Of a stretch of DNA of 64,000 nucleotides, positions 37,723 to 48,704 are shown piece by piece; the stretch's first letter is position 1, and each line of letters begins with the position of its first letter. Below the pieces are notes generated by a model. That model worked only from the letters and a program-made list of their open reading frames with translations, was not told the DNA's origin and searched no databases. The stretch covers positions 132,701,875 to 132,765,874 of the forward strand of contig CM034546.1 in the NCBI GenBank assembly GCA_020055645.1, in the 5' to 3' direction. This DNA is from Tomocerus qinae. Taxonomy: Eukaryota; Arthropoda; Collembola; Entomobryomorpha; Tomoceridae. Position numbers and translations under genes: made by a program.

Positions 37723-40700
37723 TTATTGGAAACCCTTATGTGGCGGAGGTTGATGTAGTGTTCCGTTATTTTGATTTTGTCTGTCCCGGGCGTGAGGCGG
37801 TATATAATTATTTTGATTTTGTCTGTCCCGAATGTGAGGAGGGATATATTTATTTTGATTTTGTCTGTCCCGAGCTTGAGAAGGTATACAATTATTTTGA
37901 TGATTTTGTCGGGCCCGAGCGTGAGGAGGAATATATTTATTCTGCGTCGCCGGTTGTAAACTAACCTCAGCCGTTACCACGCCCGGAACAAAACTGTTAC
38001 TACCGTGAGTAGAGGCTTGTGGCCCATTGGAAGTTTTCCAAGAAAAATCGGTATTCAAGAAGGTAGACGTGTTATGTGAGGTACTAGGCTGTGTACATCT
38101 ATTCATGTAAACATTTATGGAACTTGGCTTGTTTGCTTCTTCAATCTTTAACTTGAGCAATTTTAATTTTTGTGCATCTTCAGGAGCTCTTCTGAGTTGT
38201 TTTATAATTTCTTCATTCACATTTCCAAAGATTTGGTCTGCACTCCATTTCCACTTGTAGCGCTTAGGAATATATGTTAAAGCCTGTGATAAATAATATT
38301 TGTCATAAAGGACCACATTTCAAGAAAACAATGAAAAATGTTATAAAATTAGATCAAAGCATACATTAAAGCCGTTTCCCGAGGAAAAATTATGCCAGGT
38401 CCAGTACGAGACAGCTTTTGGCGTTTCTTCTGTCATAACAAAATAACATCCTGTTAACAAACGGATAAAAGGTTTGTCCTTTTCAGTCCAGAATTCTTCA
38501 ACATCCCAAAACGATCTGAAGAAATTTTCAATTCGGTCTTGATTTTTTCTAGGAGAGCCGAGCAACGTTTGTATCAAGTCAATCCGAGCAGGGAAATTTC
38601 TTGGATCACATTGAATAGCAAGATTAAAGAAATGTATCGCCTGTTCCACATCATTATTCTGTTACGAAATAAACCAATTGCAACTCTTTTAGTGGGAATA
38701 TGAAATATTTTAAGACGTAAAATGCATATTAAAATAATGTAAAACAGCTTTACTCGAATTCGTAGAAATGTTCCCATTTTGTGATTAACTTTACTGTTAA
38801 AAGGGAAACGTTCTATACTCAATCGGTATAAATTTTCAGCCAATTCAAAGTCACAAAGCTTGTGAGGAAGCAAAGATGAAAATATTTCTCCGTATCTGAC
38901 CGCTTCATTTGCACTACAGGTTCTCCGTTCGAAAGAATCTCTAAAAGCCACAAAATAAACAATGTGTGATGTTCTAACATTTAAAATAGCCACAGCATAA
39001 TTATATTTATTTATTGTTACCTTGCTAGAGTTTTGATATACTCAACGGTTTCCTCTTCTGATAGAATTTTTTTAATCCCAATGTCTAGAGGGAAACTAAC
39101 TATTTCTTTGAATCTGTCCCTTAGAAATAAAATATCCGCAAGACATTGACATAAAGCAGAAACACAGACACCATTAAAGTGTGGAATTGTAATGGAAAGG
39201 TCCACCGCTTTTACAATCGTATTTAACTCTTCCTTAACTTTATCTCGGTCGGGGCGGGTTGCATAAAATCTTTCCTCACGCCTCAAATAACGCAATCTGT
39301 GGTACAATATGTAAACCCAGCTCGGATTTTTGTCATCTAAGCTAGCAATCTAAAATATAAAATGAGACTTTTATAAGAAAACATTGTACAAAGCATTCGA
39401 CGATGAATTTAATAAATTGGACCTTTTTCAAAGCATTGAGGGAATCCTCAGACTTTTTAAGATCTGGAATCTGTTCATTTAGTAACCATTTGGATAAATA
39501 AACCATTGCTTTTCCTTTTTTACTGAGACTTTGAAAACTGGCGTTGAAATTTCCGTAGTATTTTTCGTTTGGAATTCCTAGCTTAAGGTTTGCATGAATC
39601 CGCAGCAAGCGACAGAGATAGCTAATTCCTTCTGCATATTCTGCGGAAAATAAATTTTCGCCGACACAGTGTTTTGTGACGTATTCAACCCACGAAATAT
39701 TCTTTGTAGCAAGGTCCACATTTCCCCATGCACATGTAATATGCAAGAATGCTTCAACTAAGGGTGCAACAGCACTTTGTAAAGTTCTTTGATCATCATC
39801 AGAGTAATTCTCTTTCAATGCTTCTTCCGTTTGTTGATGCGGCACACCAGTCTTCTCGTATAAGGACTCAGTCATTATGGTAAACATCTTCGGTGTCACT
39901 TTGTAGCAATCTAGCCAATTGATGAAATAAGTCTCGCACCTTTCCAATTCATCCAGAATGTTTTCAGCTTTCCCCTTAGATATTCGGCATGACGTTTCAA
40001 ATAGTTTTGCTGCTTGACTTTTCCAATTGGTTTGCCGGGGCTGAACTTTCGTAGAAACTGCTGAAGCAACATATTATGCAATAAAAAATTCATTAATCAG
40101 AAGTTCTGATTCAGAACAAACGTAAATAGAAAAGTTAATGTTATTTGAAAACATACTTAGCCATAAAGAAATTGTAGATATATTATTTTAATGGTATGCA
40201 AAGTTTACCTTGAATAACAAGAATATATTGCAATACAATGCAAAATATTATCTTTATTTAGTTACCTGATTCATTGTTCCAACTATTCATGGCATTTCCC
40301 ATCTTCCATTTCAACAGAGTCAGTTTCTCTTTTTCGGAATCTGGAACAGATCTGTCTTGTAATCTTTTCAAAATTTCTTCACGAGCAACACTTAAGTTAA
40401 CATAACCAGGCCAACTTTTATACTTCTTTTTCAATCGAGCCAGCGTCTAAAAATCAATTCAGATGAATGTTAGAATTTAATCTTTTCAGGTAAAAAATAA
40501 TAAGAGTAGTACAATGATTGGGACAATTATAGTTAATATTTGGTTTTATAAAGCTAAAAGGGTTGAATCATTATTGGAATCGTATTATATTTTATTTAAT
40601 AGTATTAACAGCACCAGTCACAAGTAGTTGTAAATAAAGCTTACGGCAAAATCGATGAAAAGAAATTTCTTATCCACATCGCACCGAAAATCCATTTGGA

Positions 40701-41895
40701 TCCATTGCAGAAGTGCATTATTCACATCATTTTTCAATAAAAAATAGCAACCATGCAAGAAGTGTAAAGAATATATTTCGTGGTCTTGCCAATTTCCATC
40801 TTTCCAAATTGCATTAAAAACTCTGTCAAGCTTTTCCGTGTTGCTTTCTCCGTCTTCCAAAAGAGTTTGTATTATGTGAATCAACTTGCGATAATCCTTT
40901 TTATCTTGTTTAAGAAATATCTGTTAAAGTGCAAAGTATTTTAACGTTTAGACTCTAATTCATCACTTTCTTAATGATAGAATTTCTGTCACAAGAAAAT
41001 CAAATTTAAACACGTCATTCATAACATTTCGTTGTTCAGAAGTAATAATCTTAATAATATTTTACCTCGTAATAATCATTTTCATTATCAGGCGGCAGTT
41101 TTGAGCACATTTTGTAGATTCTTGTTGCTAGCTTGCAATCCTGAATTTTCCTCAGGTGAAAGTTAGAGCTGTCCCTATTCTTTTTCTTTCCCTTCCCGTC
41201 AAAGTGTATTTTATCAAAAGTAAATAGCAAAAGCTACAGCGTTTAGGTTACAAAGAAATAAATTGAGATAATAATTTACAGGTTAGGTCAGCAAATGCAG
41301 TATTTGTAAAAGCGAGTAGTAAGTTTAGCAACATCCGAAAAGCAACCCACAACATTTATATCTACTTAATACAGCCCACAGACACAAAGCACAATACAAT
41401 CAAAATGTTGGTATTTTTGAAATAATATTATAATTACGCCACACACACATCTAAACACAGATGGTTGCTCTGTTTGTTAAAATTTGCATTTCATACACGC
41501 TTATATAAACGCGTTGTTAATTTTGTCGAAAAATTCCACCAGTACAACTTGAAAATAAATATTTTCATAGAATAAAATATTACAATCAGTTACATTTCAA
41601 AATCTTATCATAATGCCTATTAATGTAAATAACTTTTTTTAAGCTTATATGACCTTTTTCAGCAGAAATAAATTGTATCAGTAGGCAATAAGTATACCTA
41701 GTTATTTTCCTAGATGTTAGCAATACCATTGATTCATAAACACGCCCATGTGTAATCAGTTTTATAAAAGTGTTATACATATATATTATTTTATTAAAAT
41801 TTCATAAATAGTTTACAGATTATTAATTAATAATTTATGTATGTGTGTATTTCATGGCGCGATTTTTAAAATGTGAAATCACTCACTTCATCCAT
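37723..41895 (-). CDS. TPR-like protein with C-terminal YIPPHxR repeats
   Basis: Nine exons: 41887-41895, 41066-41233, 40645-40920, 40266-40446, 39423-40060, 39021-39349, 38754-38940, 38365-38658 and 37723-38283. All phases agree and the sum is 880 residues. The first exon encodes only MDE and is the least certain; the exon 5 donor (AAG|GTCCAA) is non-consensus. Residues about 1-700 form helical, TPR-like repeats; the clearest is the FELAENLYRLSIERFPFN region with the following EQAIHFFNLAIQCDPRN. Paired HGCYF and TGCYF motifs suggest an internal duplication. After a Ser/Thr-rich linker the C-terminus (about 808-875) carries repeats of KYIPPHARDRQNQN type, like the YxPPHxR motifs of RNA-associated proteins. 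An RNA-binding scaffold is a guess. I do not recognise an orthologue. Confidence 0.7.
37745..37940 (-). repeat. Coding tandem repeat, about 45 bp unit
   Basis: Four to five units in the last exon of the TPR-like gene, each about 14-15 codons, encoding variants of NKYIPPHARDRQNQ. On the plus strand each unit contains ATTTTGATTTTGTCTGTCCC or close variants. One unit has IPSQAR instead of IPPHAR and the last decays to QPPPHKG, so the array has diverged internally. Confidence 0.85.
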
Positions 41896-42014
41896 TTGTT
41901 TTCTATCTTCAACCTTTAGTTGACACCCTATCTGCACCAATGCAAAACATGAAAATTTGTTAAATAAGAATTTTAGATTTCGGTCAATTCTCTAAATGGG
42001 TAGTTTTACACCTT

Positions 42015-44123
42015 TTAGACGTCTTTTCTTCCATTATGTACAAATATTGTTTCCACACTTGACCTCAATTGTCTCCGGCATCTTTCTTTTTTCCCTTCTA
42101 CCCTACCAAAAGTATTTATAACCCAGTGGAATAGATTTTTCCAACAACATCTATGATGGTAGTAAAAGGTTTCGAGAGCGGAAGTAACAGTGGCGAGCCC
42201 CAAGCCAATTAAAAATAAAAAGAATAAAATCTGTACATGTTCAATTTTCAAAACTTGAGGTTCTCCGTCATTGTCGGTATTTAATTCATGAAAGTTATAT
42301 TCAGCAGTTTTTCGCATTTGACGTAAAATGTCTTTGGTCTTTAAAAATGAAAATCTTGCATCACTCCATTGTATTAACCAGTGAATTATTCCAGACAGTT
42401 GGAAAGATTTGGCTGTGTTCAAAATTTGAAGCTCGTACATGCTGTTATATTTAATTCGCCAATTCAAAATGTTATTTATAGAATCCTTGGATTTTTTATA
42501 TGGAATATTTGATTTCTGGATTTTTAGAACATTTAATATTGTTTTAATTATTTGGGAATCGGCAATAAAATATTCTCCACTTTTCACAAAGCGTAAATAT
42601 GTATCATCCAGTGAACGGCTAATGGCCTTTGTCGAATTTAAATTTTGGATAATGTGGTCAAAATGCCATTTTGGGCGGGTCATATTTTCATATAGTAGAA
42701 TTAGCAACTCATTTGTGTTGGTATTATTGTAATCTTGTTCAAAGGACATGGTAAAAACTGGAGATTTTGAATTACCAAGTTGCTCGAATGTTTCAGGTGG
42801 AGGCGGTAATCCAGATTTCAAAATAAAATTAACCAACTCCCCTTTGTAAGTTTCGGAAATTATAAGACAATAAAATAGCCAAGGAAAGAAACACAGACGA
42901 AAGCAGATTTTCTTAGATGGACATTTTCCCAAGCACTGGTAAAGGAGCGGTAGTAAAATCAATGCTAAAGTTTTCGTACAGATAGTAAAATAATTTTTTG
43001 AATTGTGTTTTCCAATTTTAATAATTGTAACTATAGTTAACCAGAGAGCTAAAGCGGAACAAAATGTTCCAATTAAAATGTCGATGCTCAACGGACCCAA
43101 AATTCCTTTCCAATGAATTTCCATTTTGGTGTTAGGGGAAATGAATTCAATAGAAAAAGATTCACCGTAAAAGAAAGGAAGGTAAATGGGAATATCAGAC
43201 CCTACACTATCAAATCCAACGTGACGAAAAACAACATCAGGAATTGAACGACAGCGAAAGAAACAATGGACAATTGTCAAATTATAAATTTCAGCCATAT
43301 AAAATGCTATGTAGAACTCAACAGGGTAAATATATCTAAATTGAGAAAACTGATTAGACATTAGTTTTTTAATTGAAATGCCGACATTTCCCGCTCTTCT
43401 CATTTCATACTCAAATCCTTCAATATTTTTAACATCGATTATAACCTTGTTAAAGTTTTTCGTTATTCGGAAAAGATCTTCGACTGTTGTGAAATGTGCC
43501 CATTTATTGTTAGCATGTTCACAAAAGTGACACCATTTAAATATTCCTGTTGAAGTTATCTGAACTAAATGTTTATAATTTGGAAAAGAATCAGTGGAAT
43601 TATAGCTTTGATTTTTAAAAGCTATATTATCCGTTGGGTTGAAAACCAATAAATGTTTTCTCCTTTTCATAAAGTCCAAGATTCTTTTTAGTTTATATCT
43701 TTCTGGTGTTTCAATATAGCTGGAAAACTTCTGTTCTCCATTTTCAGTAGTTTTCAGCAGTAATGTATCAAACGGTTGAGGATAATGGATTCTCCAGTCT
43801 CCATCACTTTTAGTTGCATTTGCAATAAAATAATCTATCTTTTGAAATGAAACAATTATCTGTAAAGCGAATTGTAATTCATGTAGGTAATTTAGTGCAT
43901 AATTTATGTCTTCTACTATATGCGAAACTTGAGGGATTGACAAATCTTCTTGGTTGTAGTGAAATATGATGTACTTTGAGCCAGATGACTTAATGTTAGT
44001 AAAAAACGTTTTAAAGTGTTCCATACGTTTTTCATCAAATGATGTAATGGAATGTATATCATTTGCGGAAATGGAGAAGTTCAAATAAATAGCTATTGCA
44101 ATTACTATTAGCTGTACAATCAT
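42015..44123 (-). CDS. Divergent ionotropic receptor, intronless (type A, copy 3)
   Basis: A single exon of 702 residues from the ATG at 44123, with a signal-like leader. It is closely similar to 27225-29324 over its whole length. Landmarks are FKWCHFCEH, FFYGESFSIEFISPNTK, TM1 (about 346-367), LPLLYQCLGKCPS, TM3 PWLFYCLIISETYKGELVNF (about 408-434) and TM4 (about 630-650). It encodes SGLPPPPETFEQLG after TM3, the region where copy 2 is frameshifted, so this copy gives the reference frame. The tail is basic and ends soon after TM4. It ends 120 bp upstream of the TPR-like gene, which is on the same strand. Ligand unknown; a chemosensory role is inferred. Confidence 0.75.
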   Translation of the reverse strand: MIVQLIVIAIAIYLNFSISANDIHSITSFDEKRMEHFKTFFTNIKSSGSKYIIFHYNQEDLSIPQVSHIVEDINYALNYLHELQFALQIIVSFQKIDYFIANATKSDGDWRIHYPQPFDTLLLKTTENGEQKFSSYIETPERYKLKRILDFMKRRKHLLVFNPTDNIAFKNQSYNSTDSFPNYKHLVQITSTGIFKWCHFCEHANNKWAHFTTVEDLFRITKNFNKVIIDVKNIEGFEYEMRRAGNVGISIKKLMSNQFSQFRYIYPVEFYIAFYMAEIYNLTIVHCFFRCRSIPDVVFRHVGFDSVGSDIPIYLPFFYGESFSIEFISPNTKMEIHWKGILGPLSIDILIGTFCSALALWLTIVTIIKIGKHNSKNYFTICTKTLALILLPLLYQCLGKCPSKKICFRLCFFPWLFYCLIISETYKGELVNFILKSGLPPPPETFEQLGNSKSPVFTMSFEQDYNNTNTNELLILLYENMTRPKWHFDHIIQNLNSTKAISRSLDDTYLRFVKSGEYFIADSQIIKTILNVLKIQKSNIPYKKSKDSINNILNWRIKYNSMYELQILNTAKSFQLSGIIHWLIQWSDARFSFLKTKDILRQMRKTAEYNFHELNTDNDGEPQVLKIEHVQILFFLFLIGLGLATVTSALETFYYHHRCCWKNLFHWVINTFGRVEGKKERCRRQLRSSVETIFVHNGRKDV

Positions 44124-45774
44124 TTTTAGTATAATTTTATTAGTATAGTTTTATTAGCATTAATTATTCATTCGCAGGGTATGAACTTCTTAATTTTGAA
44201 CGACTTTAGTACTTAGTAGTAGTTAATAGTAATGAAAATGTTGTTTTAACTTATATTGGTATTTGAGTATAGTTATTGTTACTGTACTTTGTTTAAATTG
44301 GCATATTTTTCAAATTGGCAGTTTCCTGTTTTAAAATGCTATAATATCGACCAATTAAAACTATTAAGACTAAGGTTTGATTAACAACGGATGTCATTTG
44401 ATAAATTTTCATTACAGTACGATTGGCAATGTTAATAATAATTAATTGTTTGTAAAACAATTACTTGAATGGTTAACGGGTTTATACTCTGGATAAGTAT
44501 GCTGTCTCAAATCAGAAGAACGAATGTTGTCTGTGTCGTGTACGATCAGTTGTATTTTACGGATTGCTATAGATACGGAACTACGTCGCAGTAGAAATAT
44601 CCAAGTAGAATTAAAAACTAATACGTGCATTAACTTGCACGCGAAATTTTGATAATATACTGCCGCTTATGCTCCAACCATTTATTGTCATCCACATAAA
44701 TAAATAGTTTTGATATAAAAAACATTATTAGCCGGTGATTTTCCTTGTAATAAATAAATGCTATTTGTAGTTAATTATTTTTATCGTAATGGCATGTTGG
44801 TAGGCACGTACGTAGTATTTGCAGAGTAATTTTAGATTTTTTTGGTTTTTATTGTCTTTCATTTCCGTAATAGCCTCTAAAGTAATTCCTTCTTGTCGCC
44901 CTGCTGAATAACTCCTTCCGGAGACCTGAAACTTAAACTTCGTGTGCTTAGTGCTTCAAAAAATATTTAAGTGTGGTTGAATGCCAATTTTCAATTATTA
45001 CTTCAATTACTACTATTTAAGTAGCATAATTAAGTATACCTAACTTGAGACTATAAATAGACGTGAAAAACAAGTTTAGCCAAATTTGCAATAATAAAAA
45101 GTACACAAAACTTTACCAATTGAGTAAATAATTAATATACTACTTTTCGTTTCATTTCCTGGTAATATCAGGATAGACAGTGTTTCTACAGTTGTTTTAT
45201 TGGAACTTCTAACAAGTTCACTACTATCAAAACTGTAATTTTGGGATGGTTACCGATATGTGAGGACACAGTTTAATATTACCCTCACATATCAAATTAA
45301 CTTAATATTACTAATGTCCCTAACTATTTCTTTGAAAAACAGATACTATTCTCATTTCCCGAATTTATTTATGTCTAAAATAGTCATAGAGTGATTTCAC
45401 TTAAATGCATCAATAGTTTCGGCATTATTAATAAATAGCGCTGTAAAAGTTTCCCAAAACTTTAAGTAAGCTTTTTTAGTCTATTAAGAAAACCAGTTTT
45501 GTCGCCTTTTATGTTCTACCATAAGCAATAAAGTATTGCAGTAAATAACAATTAGTTTGTAGTTTTTCATTCTAAGTTTTCACCCTGAAAGAAAGTTCAT
45601 ATCGGCCAGTGTTTTTTATATCCCACACTAAATATTCTGCATTTAGTATCTTATAACACAGGACAAAATTCGTAGAATTTGACAAATGTATTTCGCGGAT
45701 GGCCCACCCCTACTTGATAAACAGTACTTTTAGTAGGTTTATTCGCTAACAATTTATAGGAAACACAATTAAAA

Positions 45775-45955
45775 TTTTGCACGCGGTATGACGGTATCTC
45801 AACAACCATTGGACCGATTTGAACCAAAATCAATAGGGCTTGTCAACAGTTTGTATGCATTGTTTATGCCTAGTTTGATCAACTTCGGTCAATGCGTTCG
45901 AAACTTTTTGTGGGTCAAGACGGACGGACGGACAGACTTTGTGGTTCTATAAGCT
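45775..45955. repeat. Dispersed repeat ending in GACGGACGGACAGAC
   Basis: The segment runs from about TATGACGGTATCTCAACAAC through GACCGATTTGAACCAAAATC to GACGGACGGACGGACAGAC. This order (a GACCGATTTGAA-like stretch, then a GGAC array) is a familiar arthropod dispersed repeat. Boundaries are approximate and no class is assigned. Confidence 0.45.
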
Positions 45956-45969
45956 GCCTTACTCAGGCG

Positions 45970-46195
45970 AGCTAAATGGAATAAAGTTAGGTCCAAAACA
46001 AAATTATGGTCTCAAATGAAACTGTTGATACTGTTTTGGAAACAGGCTTTCATAAAAATTTAAAACTTTGAAGGGATTTTGTATCAGCAGAAGTGTGTAA
46101 TCAGAAGATATTTAAGAATCTGGGACGGTGACAAAGGGAGTATTCAAAAATTTTTGGTAGTGACAATAGTTTAAAGATAATATACGCGTTAAATC
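45970..46195. repeat. Direct duplication, unit 1
   Basis: Begins AGCTAAATGG and ends in a 40 bp block (46156-46195) identical to 46355-46394 in the next unit. The interior shows the same order of short motifs with indels, so the tail is better conserved than the body. Confidence 0.8.
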
Positions 46196-46208
46196 ACAAT
46201 TGGAATTT

Positions 46209-46394
46209 AGCTAAGTCCAAAACAAGATTGTGGTTTCAAATGAAACTGTATTGGAAGCAGGGTTGCTAAAAATTCCCAATTTTTACAGGGATTTTGTGTT
46301 TCGTACATATTTAAGAATGTGAGGTAGTGACAATGAGAGTATTCAAAACGCTTGGGTAGTGACAATAGTTTAAAGATAATATACGCGTTAAATC
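46209..46394. repeat. Direct duplication, unit 2
   Basis: Second, shorter unit of the 45970-46195 duplication, separated from it by 13 bp. It shares AAACTGT, GATTTTGT, TATTTAAGAATGTG-like stretches and the identical 40 bp tail ending in ATATACGCGTTAAATC. Confidence 0.8.
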
Positions 46395-47006
46395 CATGAG
46401 ACGTTATTCATATGACAAGCCACTACACTTTTAAAAAGAGAATGGTCTAAGCTATGAATTAGTATATTATAATCATGATGAGTCAATGAAACTACCGAGC
46501 TGCCTGATTGTGATAAAATAAAATCACCGTAATAATTGTATTACCGCAATTTTTGTTTGCCACAAGACCGTGATGTTTTATACCTCAATTATATGTACTA
46601 CAAGCATTAGCTTTCGAAACGGTATTATTTATATTTGATGTATAATAACATGTTTCTAAATGTACGTAGCTTCGCACAGAAGTTTTTGCTGTGTCTTCAC
46701 ATCTTTACGCTTGAATAAGCCTAATTGCCTATATGGTCTCAATGCATAATATATTCTGTTGAAGTGCTAACTTACAACTAACATCATCTCTGAGACAATC
46801 CATTTGTTCCCCAATGCAACTCAGATGATCGATGGGATTCATTCGCTCAATAAAACTTTCATCCACTTCTGAAATGTAGCTTAGAACAGGATATACACTA
46901 TTATGCATGGCGTATTTAATAATTTAGATATCGAACCTATTCACATAGACATATTCTTATATTTATATAGTCATCATCTATTATCAGTCCGTTAGAATTG
47001 AGTTCA

Positions 47007-48635
47007 ATGATTTCAAAGAGCCATGAGATGATTTCCACAGTCACTTCAATATGCAATATGGCTTTTGCCACAGGAAAACGTAAATTCGTAAAATTAATAT
47101 ATTTTTTCGTATTTTTCGTCTTGTTTGGCTGTTTCTTAGTGCTAGTGTATTTAAATGTGACTCGTGTAAGTGAAATCATTAGTGAAGATGATAGTTTTAT
47201 AGGAAAAGGAGATAAAGATGTGCCAAACTCTAAAATTGCTGCCGAAAAATCGATTATCGCTGATAAATTAATTACTGATAGTTGTAAGATTACATAATTG
47301 TTTTATTTGCACTTATATTTATTATTATTTCAATTTTATTCTGTTCACATTTCCGCCGAATGTAATGTTGTGATTTATATTAAATGCAGGCAAGAACAAA
47401 TACATTTTTGAAGAGAATGTGGACCAGAATGACATTTGTCTCGTTGAAAATATTAGGTTTTACGAATTATTACTAATGTAACAATTAATTGATTGACTTA
47501 ATATTATGCTCAAGGGCAAAGAAATACTTCCATGAATTTGTATACTTACAGGTCCAATTATTTAATATCCCCATCAAGTAAGGACTACAACTTTACTGAG
47601 TTTCCGGCAAGAAGTTCCGAGGAACCGCTGATAGACCTGATCCAGGATTTATTGCCAAATGTAAATTATTTACACCAAATCATTATTGTAATGCTATTTA
47701 AACTTAAATTGTTTTTCATTTGGACAGAAAAAAGGCTTCTTCATAGAATGTGGAGCTAATGATGGGGAATTCACTTCGAATACTTTAATACTTGAATTGG
47801 ATTATCAGTGGAACGGATTACTGATTGAAGCTCATGCAGAAACATTTGAAAAGCTAAAATCCAAACATAGAAAAGCCTGGCTGGTCAATTTGTGCTTGTC
47901 ACCCCATAAATTCACAAAAAAGGTAAATCGGTCTTAAACATAATACTAAATAGTATAAAATATATTACATAAACTGAATAATTTACTTTTTTGATTCTCC
48001 CAAGTATCTATTTGAGAAATCACGCAGGCTGAAAGCAAATTACCACTGCTGAAGCCATTTTTATTTTCAGAATGTATAAGTTATTTCTTAAATAGATACG
48101 TTTTCATATTTACCTTTTTAGAAACACCTTTTTAAAATTTATTTTGCAGCTCAAATTTTTTGTTAACCCAAAAGCACCGAATGTCAACGCTTTATGGGAT
48201 AGACACGATTTTGGTGAAACGGTTGAAACAACTGTGAACTGCGTTCCGCTGTTCTCAATTTTAAAGGCTTTAAATATTTCGCATGTGGATTACTTCAGTT
48301 TGGATATTGAAGGGACTGAACTTGAAGTCCTAAAAACGATACCATTTCATTTGATATCTTTTAATGTAATTTCATCAAGACAATACATTGTATTTCAATC
48401 TAATCATTTATTCATGGCGAGGACGAGTCTAATGCACCAATGATAATATTCATTTCAGATACTCAGTGTTGAGCATTGGTTTGTTCCTGGTGGTCTGAAA
48501 GCAGTTTCGGATTTTCTTGCTACCAAAGGATACACTTTGATTACAGTAATTCAGAATGATTACACTAGAGATGGAATTTATGTTAATAATTCCATAATTC
48601 CGAGCTTGCAAACACAAACATCAACAACGGAATAG
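47007..48635 (+). CDS. Star-like type II membrane protein with FkbM methyltransferase domain
   Basis: Six exons: 47007-47283, 47390-47456, 47552-47660, 47728-47922, 48150-48365 and 48459-48635. All phases agree, giving 346 residues. Residues 1-26 are cytosolic and basic near the membrane, and 27-50 form one hydrophobic anchor, so a type II topology is likely. The FkbM-type (PF05050-like) domain follows: FFIECGANDGEFTSN at about 155-169 (SAM-binding motif I), LLIEAH near 182-187, and SLDIEGTELEVL near 266-277. Arthropod proteins of this layout include Drosophila Star, which assists EGF-ligand trafficking; catalysis is doubtful in that family. Exon 2 is only 67 nt and its donor (ATTAG|GTTTTA) is weak, but it restores the frame and the sequence ENIRSNYL reads through. 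An AATAAA lies at 48674-48679, just after the stop. Confidence 0.8.
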
Positions 48636-48673
48636 GTAAATCTAGAAAAATGCTCATCCATATAAAGAAAAAT

Positions 48674-48679
48674 AATAAA
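48674..48679 (+). terminator. Polyadenylation signal of the FkbM gene
   Basis: AATAAA, 39 bp after the TAG at 48633-48635. It is the first canonical hexamer downstream. Confidence 0.5.
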
Positions 48680-48704
48680 TTTGTAATATAAATATTAGCA
48701 CAAA

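Larger units (their letters stand above)
44124..47006. other. Intergenic spacer with repeats
   Basis: 2.9 kb between the type A receptor and the FkbM gene. It contains a direct duplication at 45970-46195 and 46209-46394 and, at about 45775-45955, a segment ending in GGACGGACGGACAGAC, a simple-repeat terminus common in arthropod dispersed repeats. No gene is supported. Confidence 0.5.

Noticed and set aside
37740-37964. Plus-strand repeats reading FDFVCP-type units
   Set aside because: These are the antisense of the coding YIPPHxR repeats. Both frames stay open because of the repeat structure.
41887-41940. A longer first exon for the TPR-like gene, beginning IGCQLK
   Set aside because: The stretch is open and preceded by an AG, but no upstream donor exon was found before the neighbouring receptor gene ends at 42015. 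The ATG at 41895 is the simpler start.
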